Below are positions 1 to 6,351 of a DNA stretch of 22,409 nt, piece by piece. Location of the stretch: positions 1-22,409 of the IMG/VR virus record IMGVR_UViG_3300046169_000099; one strand, written 5' to 3'. Position numbers and translations under genes: made by a program. The stretch's first letter is position 1. Each line of letters starts with the position of its first letter. The DNA comes from a virus. The notes under the pieces are model-generated. The model worked only from the letters and a program-made list of their open reading frames with translations, had not been told where the DNA came from and searched no databases.

Positions 1-727
1 ATGACGTTACAAACTAGTGGCCCAATAGGACTTGACGATATTTGGGAAGAGTTTAGTAGTAATACTCTGTATAGAACCAGTGGCTTTGGAGCAACCTTGT
101 TTGGAGCAAAATTCTTTGATTGGTTTACTAATTTTAATTACTCCAGCCAATCCAGTCATCCTGTGACCATGAGTGATTTCTACGGGGCGTCTGTAAGAAC
201 TTCAAGAATAAATGTCAGGGACTCGAACAGATACTACTTTTAACCCTGATACTGTAGGTTATGGATTTGGTACTGGTTCCGCTCAGAATTTTTACACCCC
301 AGAAGATGGTTCGTATTATGATCCTGTTAACTATGGAAGTGCGACAAGACAAACTCGAATAATAACGAACTATAAGATGAATGGCCTCCATGTCATAGAG
401 TACGGTAATTTTTATAGAGTAACTTTATCTGTTTCCAGCAATATCAACGCAAACTATGCAAGTAATGCAGGATTTACAACAATGACAGTTAAGGGGAGAG
501 CAGGAGTACATACATCTACAAGTACCGCCTCCTTAAATAGAGTAAATGCAACTTATTTTTCAGAGGTACAAGATCATGGAGGTGCAGCTCCCTCCAGCCC
601 TATGCAGTGGACTTGGGATAGCTCTGATAAAACTCAAAGTGGAAGTATTTACGAGGTATTTAATCTTATAAAGACAGCAAGATTGCAGACTTCCTATCCG
701 AAGATGGTTGCTGTAAAGTTTACATAA
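1..727 (+). CDS. Tail-fibre-like virion structural protein, frame-broken
   Basis: The first part (1-243) has the short N-terminal module of marine phage virion/fibre proteins: it begins MTLQTSGPIGLDDI and ends with SDFYGAS. It stops at 241-243. The rest (212-727) is one frame further on and reads smoothly, rich in Ser, Thr, Asn and Tyr as expected of a beta-structured fibre. Removing one base between 209 and 243, most simply an A in the run at 210-212, joins the halves into about 241 residues. The upstream frame has a TAA at 209-211, so the shift must lie after it. A separate second protein from the ATG at 212 is possible, but that ATG has no convincing ribosome site. The gene lies just before a fibre-chaperone-like gene, which supports a distal tail role. 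The window starts at this ATG, so a longer N-terminus cannot be excluded. The receptor is unknown. Confidence 0.6.
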
Positions 728-738
728 AGGATATAGAC

Positions 739-1276
739 ATGATAACATATAATATTGAGCCCAATACAGGAGTAGAGAGAGAAGTAAAAAATCACCTACT
801 CCAAAGAAGGAAAGCAGGATTTTAGTTCCTACGCTTTATTTTCTTCAACTAGTCCCAGCGAGTCCGAAATTGAAGAAGTAGTTAAAGAGCATTCCTATGC
901 AGCATCACATTTCTGGGAACATCAAGAAATTTCCGTGGATGAGGTAGTTTTACCGAATAATTCTGGAAGTGTTAAAGAATCAGTATTTGAAGCAATGCCA
1001 GAATATAATAGTGCTACCCAAAAATTAGAACCAACTACTGTAGAAAGTGAGACAACAATTACACACACATACAATGTAGTAGCTTTAACACCTACTGAAA
1101 AAGGTTTAAATATAAAACAAAAAAGAATTGCGTTACTTCAAGCTACCGATGTTTATGCACTATCCGATAGAACCTTGCCCACTGCTATGCAAAACTATAG
1201 ACAGGCATTGAGAGATATTACTGAGCAAGAAACTTTTCCAAACAGTGTTGTATGGCCCACTCTACCTGTAGATTAA
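739..1276 (+). CDS. Tail-fibre assembly chaperone-like protein (Phage_tail_APC type), frame-broken
   Basis: An AAAGGA ribosome site (726-731) precedes ATG 739. The frame opens MITYNIEPNTG and hits TAG after 28 codons, but deleting one A from the six-A run at 786-791 joins it to the frame that continues to 1276. The result is a 178-residue protein. Its C-terminus has the signature of small fibre-assembly chaperones (Pfam Phage_tail_APC): LLQATDVYALSDR, then YRQALRDI, then a final VVWPTLPVD. Such proteins are normally encoded right after the fibre they help fold or trimerise, as here. The broken frame is probably a sequence error, because the repaired protein is coherent throughout. The family call is from motif memory, not a search. 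Confidence 0.65.
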
Positions 1277-1277
1277 T

Positions 1278-2351
1278 ATGAATACTTTAAAATTTTATAT
1301 ACTTTGCACTAGAAATATTAATGCTTTAAAAAGGCATTTTTCTTATATACCTAAAGAAGATGTGCATGTTGTAATTAATACCCAAGATACAGAGTTTGAG
1401 CAAGAGGCTAGACAATACTGCGAAGCAGAAAATATAACGTTTTCTGCTACCACAAGCGATGGAACAGCCTCTACAGGAAAAAACTCTTTTTTAGATATTT
1501 TTGAGGCTTCCGATAACGACTTAGCAGTGTTAGTAGACGGAGATGACTTTTTAACAAGACATGGAGTCTGGACATATAAGCAAATAGCGAGCATGGAATC
1601 GCCTCCAGATGTTTTATCTTTAGAGTATCAATATGGAATGGTAGCAGAGACAGGGTATAATAGAGTAAATGTCTCTATAGACCCTTCTCTAGTTTATAAC
1701 CCTTTTGTAGGTTGTAAAGATAGAAATAACCCTGCAGATATATTAGCTGCTGGTTTTAGATGTTTCTTAAAACCTTTTCAGTGGTGGGAACAAGGTATGG
1801 CCGGTAAACTAATAAAAGAACGAGAGGATGATGGATTTTCCGCAGAATTAAATGCAGACCATACTTCATGGGTAAACCATTGTTATAAATATATAAATAA
1901 ATGGGAAACCCACTGCAGAATAGTTATGTTTTCAAAGAAAGCAGTAAAAGGTTTTAGATTCGATCCTGCTTTAGTTGTAGGAGAAGATACATTACTTTAT
2001 TTCCTATATAAACATGAACATATGGAAGGAAGGTTGGAAATGAAGTATCTCTTTGATAGATACCCTACCTATGTTTATGATATGAGAATTGATGGAGTGG
2101 TAGAGGAGTCAAAAGATGTCGGAGGAAAGGACAGGGGTTGGAAAGAGTGGCTTTCTACCTTAGTAAGTTCTTATGACGAGTTAGAGAGTCAAGGTAAGCT
2201 GCATACCGAAAGACTACCAGAGCTAACCGTTTGTGCAGATTCAGAAGCGCCCGATGCAAATACAGATGCAGATATAACATGGCCAGAGAACTATGTACCT
2301 GATATAGATTACTTAGTAAACTATCCTGGCCCAAGAAAAGTAAAGTTTTAG
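1278..2351 (+). CDS. GT-A fold glycosyltransferase-like protein
   Basis: This 357-residue protein opens with a beta strand (LKFYILCTRN), followed by alternating strands and helices. It carries ALVDGDDFLT-type residues near 83-92, with Asp87, Asp89 and Asp90 forming the DXD(D) motif that binds the metal and sugar-nucleotide in GT-A enzymes. A later segment, VGEDTLLYFLYKHEH (about residues 235-249), resembles the ED motif that supplies the catalytic base in family 2 enzymes. The start lies one base after the chaperone stop with no clear Shine-Dalgarno site, so translation is probably coupled. Placement beside fibre genes suggests modification of a virion protein or of host surface glycan. The acceptor cannot be read from sequence. 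The gene is intact, unlike its neighbours on both sides. Confidence 0.6.
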   Translation: MNTLKFYILCTRNINALKRHFSYIPKEDVHVVINTQDTEFEQEARQYCEAENITFSATTSDGTASTGKNSFLDIFEASDNDLAVLVDGDDFLTRHGVWTYKQIASMESPPDVLSLEYQYGMVAETGYNRVNVSIDPSLVYNPFVGCKDRNNPADILAAGFRCFLKPFQWWEQGMAGKLIKEREDDGFSAELNADHTSWVNHCYKYINKWETHCRIVMFSKKAVKGFRFDPALVVGEDTLLYFLYKHEHMEGRLEMKYLFDRYPTYVYDMRIDGVVEESKDVGGKDRGWKEWLSTLVSSYDELESQGKLHTERLPELTVCADSEAPDANTDADITWPENYVPDIDYLVNYPGPRKVKF

Positions 2352-2360
2352 GAGAAAATA

Positions 2361-2948
2361 ATGGAATTTATAATTGATTTAGCAGTGACATTTTGGCAGT
2401 GGACAGTAGTAATTGCAGTAATTGCAGTTAGCTACATAATTAATAAACTAGATAAACCAGATCTAAAGCGTATTAATTTTGAGTACACTACGATGCCTAA
2501 AATGCAACCGCTACCTATCAAGACAGCAAGTAAAGGTTTCTGGGGCGCAATATTAATGTGGCTTACTGGCACACGTCAGTGGGTAATTACAGAAGATTTC
2601 CACTACTGGATTGATAACCAAGCGTATAAAATTCCTGCAGGCTTTCAGTTTGACGGCGCATCGGTTCCCAAGTTTCTTGCGACCTTCCTGTCGCCTGTGG
2701 GAGTTCTGTTGATGGGTGGTTTAGTACATGACTACGGTTATAAGTACGCTACTCTTATGAAGAAAGACGGTAGCAATATTGGCTATCGTGACCAAAAACA
2801 TATGGATGGTCTTTTTAGAGACATTTGCATCGAAGTAAATGGCTTTTACGCCCTTAACTATCTAGCATACTATGCACTACGTTTAGCAGGTTTCGTAGCA
2901 TGGAACGGACATAAAAAAAGAGGTACACAACTTGAAGTATCTAAGTAA
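2361..2948 (+). CDS. DUF1353 family protein with N-terminal membrane anchor
   Basis: A GGAGAAA ribosome site lies just before ATG 2361. The 195-residue product starts with one transmembrane helix (about residues 10-28), followed by a charged stretch. The DUF1353 core follows: WVITEDFHYWI (74-84), then IPAGFQFDGASVPK (91-104), then GLVHDYGYK (120-128), with His123 and Asp124 conserved-looking. DUF1353 proteins occur widely in tailed phages and prophages, often close to lysis or tail genes, and no activity is firmly established. The anchor implies the inner membrane or envelope. The 3' end overlaps the next small gene by 17 bases, which suggests coupled expression of two membrane proteins. Confidence 0.72.
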   Translation: MEFIIDLAVTFWQWTVVIAVIAVSYIINKLDKPDLKRINFEYTTMPKMQPLPIKTASKGFWGAILMWLTGTRQWVITEDFHYWIDNQAYKIPAGFQFDGASVPKFLATFLSPVGVLLMGGLVHDYGYKYATLMKKDGSNIGYRDQKHMDGLFRDICIEVNGFYALNYLAYYALRLAGFVAWNGHKKRGTQLEVSK

Positions 2949-3090
2949 GCTATTAAAACAACGTACATCCTGGGATGGGATTGTACTTATTGGAATCTGT
3001 GGGTCAGTTATTCTTTTAGGAGGTTTAGCAAAACTTCTAGCATGGGTAGGACTCGGTTACGGAATCTGGACACTACTAAAAGAAGATTAA
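2932..3090 (+). CDS. Small membrane protein, unknown function (TTG start)
   Basis: This 52-residue frame starts at TTG 2932. An AGAGG ribosome site (2919-2923) lies eight bases upstream, and no in-frame ATG exists, so TTG is the supported start. The protein has a basic N-terminus (KYLSKLLKQR), then SWDGIVLIGICGSVILLGG and a second hydrophobic stretch ending GYGIWTLLKED. That gives one long or two short transmembrane helices with a charged C-terminus. It overlaps the 3' end of the DUF1353 gene in another frame and ends one base before the terminase start. I recall similar small proteins from marine phages, always unannotated. A holin-like role is conceivable from size and hydrophobicity, but nothing specific supports it. 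Confidence 0.6.
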   Translation: MKYLSKLLKQRTSWDGIVLIGICGSVILLGGLAKLLAWVGLGYGIWTLLKED

Positions 3091-3091
3091 T

Positions 3092-4401
3092 ATGGCAGTT
3101 GAAGTAAGCCGAAAAGATGTACTTTCGGAAGAGTTAGTTGATTATAGATCTGAGACAAGGTTTCTAAAACTTCCAGTCGATCCATATTTGGATTTGCTGA
3201 ACATCACACCGTTGCCTTCGCAGATAGCAATTATTAATGCGATTAACAACCCTAAATATCGTTTTGTCTCTGCTGCCGTCTCCCGTCGGCAAGGCAAAAC
3301 GTACATAGCCAACATTATAGGACAGCTCGTGTCTTTAGTGCCCGGCTCCAATATTTTAATCATGTCTCCCAACTATTCCTTGTCTCAGATCTCTTTTGAT
3401 TTGCAAAGAAACCTGATTAAGCACTTTGACTTAGAAGTTACAAAAGATAATGCCAAAGATAAAGTTATTGAAATATCCAACGGCTCCGCAGTAAGAATGG
3501 GTTCTGTAAACCAAGTTGACTCTTGCGTAGGTCGTTCTTACGACCTTAATTATATTTGACGAAGCGCGCATTAGCCGATGGAAAGGATGCCTTTTAATGT
3601 TGCACTACGGCCTACACTTGATAAAGATAATTCTAAAGCCATATTTATATCTACTCCCCGTGGCCGTAATAACTGGTTTTCTGAGTTTTTCTATAGAGGA
3701 TTCTCCGACGACTTCCCGGAATGGTGTAGTATCCGTGCAACTTACAAAGATAACCCAAGAATGAGTCAGAGTGATATTGACGAAGCACGAAAGTCAATGT
3801 CAGAAGCAGAATTTAAACAAGAGTACGAGGCCTGATTTTAATACTTATGAAGGACAGATCTGGAAATTCAACTTTGAAACCCAAGTCAAAGACCTTCTCT
3901 CAACTCGATACTAGTAGAATGGATGTCTTTGCGGGGTTGGATGTCGGTTACAAAGACCCGACAGCAATGTGCGTTATTGCGTATGATTGGGATTCAGAAC
4001 AATACTATTTGGTGGACGAATACTTCGATGCTGAAAGAACTACTGAACAGCACGCTGCCGAAATCCAGAAACTCATTGATCGCTGGGATATTGATTACAT
4101 TTATATTGATTCAGCCGCTCAACAAACACGCTTTGATTTCGCGCAGAACTACGATATTTCCACCATCAACGCTAAGAAGTCCGTACTTGACGGAATTGGA
4201 CATGTATCGGGAATTATTGAGAACGACATACTCTTTGTTGATCAAGAAGCAAAACAGTCTTTGAGCTGCCTTGATGCGTATCAGTGGGACCCGAATCCTA
4301 ATCTAATGAAGGAAAAACCGAAACACAACATGGCATCTCACATGGCAGATGCGTTGCGATACGGATTATACTCATTTCAAATCTCAAATGTATCCTTCTA
4401 A
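3092..4401 (+). CDS. terL: Terminase large subunit (ATPase-nuclease), frame broken by five single-base insertions
   Basis: This packaging motor subunit pumps DNA into the prohead and cuts it. As read it falls into 3092-3559, 3578-3835 and 3847-4401. Removing one base each near 3548, 3567, 3595, 3833 and 3897 gives a single 434-residue protein. Walker A is SRRQGKTY in the first piece. Walker B appears only after repair (LIIFDEAAL), followed by KDAFNVALRP. The coupling motif is FISTPRGRNNW. Nuclease acidic residues lie in FAGLDVGYKD, YIYIDSAAQ and MASHMADALRYG. The repaired length and order are normal for the family. All five changes are +1, and three of them lie within 48 bases around Walker B. 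Sequence error is the likeliest cause, but a decayed gene with a second terminase elsewhere remains possible. No small subunit gene is recognisable upstream. Confidence 0.85.
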
Positions 4402-4486
4402 TGATACCAGCTCAAAAATAGTTATTGACAAGTTAGCTTAAACTAGATATAATTCTTTAAATGAAAAATAAAGGAACCAGAGGAAA
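4402..4486 (+). other. Intergenic leader before the head operon
   Basis: These 85 bases between terminase and HNH genes hold the promoter at 4425-4453 and the ribosome site at 4479-4484. I see no terminator hairpin after the terminase stop, so transcription from upstream probably continues into the head genes. Confidence 0.7.
4425..4453 (+). promoter_or_regulatory. Consensus sigma-70 promoter for the head operon
   Basis: TTGACA (4425-4430) and TATAAT (4448-4453) are both perfect and separated by exactly 17 bases. Transcription would begin near 4460, about 27 bases before the HNH start, leaving room for the AGAGGA ribosome site at 4479-4484. It sits in the 85-base gap after the terminase stop. 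A perfect consensus implies strong transcription by host RNA polymerase without a phage activator, unless a repressor acts here. No obvious operator palindrome is visible. Confidence 0.85.
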
Positions 4487-4852
4487 ATGCCTAAGTTAAA
4501 ACGTGACATTGTAAAGTATGTACGAGATAAGGCAAAATCTAAGTATGAGAAGGGTTCCTCTTGTGAGATTTGTGGTGCAACAGAGCAGTTAGACTTTCAC
4601 CACTTTTACAGTCTCACACCATTGTTAAACAAATGGATAAAAGATAACAATCACAATCCCGAGTACATTCAAGCACTTCGGGATGATTTTATAGAAGAGC
4701 ATCATGCTGAGCTATATGATCACACAGCTACTTTGTGTCATGCTCATCATTTAAAACTTCATTCAATTTACGGTAAAGATCCTGCGCTAGCAACTGCAAA
4801 GAAACAAATGCGCTGGGTACAGATTCAAAGAGAAAAACATGGCTTGGTATAA
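4487..4852 (+). CDS. HNH endonuclease
   Basis: This 121-residue protein has the zinc-ribbon HNH layout: a CEIC knuckle (Cys26, Cys29), FHHF with His38-His39 for the metal-binding catalytic end, then CHAHHLKLH (Cys84 to His92) closing the zinc site and motif. A strong AGAGGA site precedes the ATG. In HK97 and many cos phages an HNH protein next to the terminase stimulates cleavage of the packaging site, and the position here between terminase and portal fits that role better than a homing nuclease. It is the first gene after the strong promoter, so it may be made in quantity. Its last 14 bases overlap the portal start. Confidence 0.85.
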   Translation: MPKLKRDIVKYVRDKAKSKYEKGSSCEICGATEQLDFHHFYSLTPLLNKWIKDNNHNPEYIQALRDDFIEEHHAELYDHTATLCHAHHLKLHSIYGKDPALATAKKQMRWVQIQREKHGLV

Positions 4853-6023
4853 TCCTTTTAGTAAAACACCTGTCGAAGAGAAGTTGAATCCTGCCCAACA
4901 ATATATTGGGAATGAAAAGGAGTCTTCGAGAGAGCCAGTATTTAGCTTTGAGCAATACTATGAGCGTTTAGAAATTGTAAATCGTGGCGTCAATATGCTT
5001 GTAGATGACGTTGCTGCAATACCTACGATTGTTCAAAGAGAATACAAAAATGATGGGGTTGTAAAAGGTGTAAAAAGAGCAAGAGTTGAAAACTTACTTA
5101 ATCATCAACCAAATCCTTATCAAGATGTTAGCTCGTTTAGAAGAAATCTTATTACAGATTATCTACTAGATGGAAATATTTTTATATATTTTGACGGTGC
5201 TCATATGTACCATCTGCCCGCAGATAAAGTTACGGTTCATGCAGACAAGCAAACATTTATTGAAAAATATACTTATCAAGACATAGAGTATGCTCCTAAC
5301 GAGATTATTCATGTAAAAGAGAATTCTTTTTACTCAATATACAGAGGAGTTTCTCGACTAAAACCTGCAGTTCGCACGATGAAACTTATCTATCAGATGC
5401 GTAATTTTCAGGATAACTTTTTTAAGAATGGGGCGGTTCCAGGACTAGTACTAAAGTCTCCGAATACTCTTTCAGAAAAAATTAAAGAACGTATGATGGT
5501 ATCGTGGCAGACACGTTATCGTCCAGATACAGGAGGTCGCAGACCTCTTATACTAGACGGAGGTTTAGAAGTAGATTCTCTTACAGATGCAAACTTTAAA
5601 GATCTTGACTTCCAAAACTCTATCTTAGAAAACGAAAAAATTATTTTAAAAGCTCTAGGTATACCACCTATCTTATTGGACTCAGGAAACAATGCAAATA
5701 TTCGTCCAAATATGAGATTGTATTACTTAGAAACAGTTTTACCTATAATACAAAAACTAAATCACTCTGTAGAAAGATACTTTGGTTTTGGTATTAAAGA
5801 AGATATTACAGACATTCCCGCACTTCAACCAGAGTTGAGAGATGCGGCATCTTATTACTCTTCTTTGGTAAACGGAGGAATTATCAGCCCCAATGAAGCT
5901 CGAGAAGCTCTAGGATATGACGCTAGAGAAGAGGCTGAGGATATAAGAGTACCTGCGAATATTGCAGGTTCAGCGGCTAACCCAGATGAAGGCGGAAGGC
6001 CTGTAGAAAACGAGGAAGAATAA
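4839..6023 (+). CDS. Portal protein (HK97 family)
   Basis: The dodecameric portal forms the DNA entry and exit channel at one capsid vertex and docks the terminase. The 394-residue length is usual for HK97-type portals. Family signatures in order are NRGVNMLVDDVA near residue 48, LLDGNIFIYF near 110, GVSRLKPA near 170, FFKNGAVPGLVLKSP near 195, and ENEKIILKALGIPPILLD near 265. The C-terminus is acidic (ends ENEEE), as is common. The start lies inside the HNH gene, and the stop shares one base with the next start (TAATG), so translation is coupled. No frame break is seen. Confidence 0.93.
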   Translation: MAWYNPFSKTPVEEKLNPAQQYIGNEKESSREPVFSFEQYYERLEIVNRGVNMLVDDVAAIPTIVQREYKNDGVVKGVKRARVENLLNHQPNPYQDVSSFRRNLITDYLLDGNIFIYFDGAHMYHLPADKVTVHADKQTFIEKYTYQDIEYAPNEIIHVKENSFYSIYRGVSRLKPAVRTMKLIYQMRNFQDNFFKNGAVPGLVLKSPNTLSEKIKERMMVSWQTRYRPDTGGRRPLILDGGLEVDSLTDANFKDLDFQNSILENEKIILKALGIPPILLDSGNNANIRPNMRLYYLETVLPIIQKLNHSVERYFGFGIKEDITDIPALQPELRDAASYYSSLVNGGIISPNEAREALGYDAREEAEDIRVPANIAGSAANPDEGGRPVENEEE

Positions 6024-6349
6024 TGATTACACCCACCAGACGAAGAGTAGTTCATGAACAAGTTGCAATGTTATTAGCAGAACACGGCATAGAAAAGATT
6101 TCTAATGAAGCCGATTTTTTGGAACATGACATCCCTTCTTGTAATAATATGACTGATTTTAGAAAAATCTTTAATCATTGGAACAACATGATTAGTGTAC
6201 TTGATCGAGAATTCCCAGATCTAATGGGTTTATATAGATCTAAAAAAGCTACACCAAAGCCAAAAGCTACACCAAAGCCAAAAGCTACACCAAAGCCAAA
6301 AGCTGCGGCTAAGCCTGCTGCGAAACCAGCAGTTAAGAAAGGAAAATAG
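6023..6349 (+). CDS. Small protein with Lys/Pro/Ala-rich tail, unknown function
   Basis: This 108-residue product lies between portal and capsid. Residues 1-72 look folded and partly helical, with TRRRVVHEQVAMLLAEHG at the start. The tail (about 73-108) is disordered and very basic, built from three perfect ATPKPK repeats followed by AAAKPAAKPAVKKGK, like histone H1 tails. Such a tail could bind DNA or the acidic portal C-terminus, but neither is shown. It may be a minor head protein or packaging accessory. It overlaps the portal stop by one base and ends two bases before the capsid fusion. I do not recognise a named family. Confidence 0.65.
   Translation: MITPTRRRVVHEQVAMLLAEHGIEKISNEADFLEHDIPSCNNMTDFRKIFNHWNNMISVLDREFPDLMGLYRSKKATPKPKATPKPKATPKPKAAAKPAAKPAVKKGK
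6248..6301 (+). repeat. Three tandem 18-base repeats
   Basis: Three identical copies of an 18-base unit (gctacaccaaagccaaaa) lie end to end and encode ATPKPK three times. Perfect identity at the DNA level suggests recent slippage, so copy number may differ among related phages. Confidence 0.95.
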
Positions 6350-6351
6350 TT

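Noticed and set aside
3540-3900. Programmed frameshifting or inteins as the cause of the terminase breaks
   Set aside because: Five +1 shifts in one gene without conserved slippery signals would be unworkable, and no inserted domain is present. Single-base removal restores the protein.
3923-4264. A 113-residue + strand frame inside the terminase gene
   Set aside because: It is out of phase with the conserved nuclease domain, has odd composition and matches no family.
4487-4852. HNH gene as a homing endonuclease or intron remnant
   Set aside because: It is a complete gene after its own promoter, in the normal terminase-portal position, with no split exons beside it.
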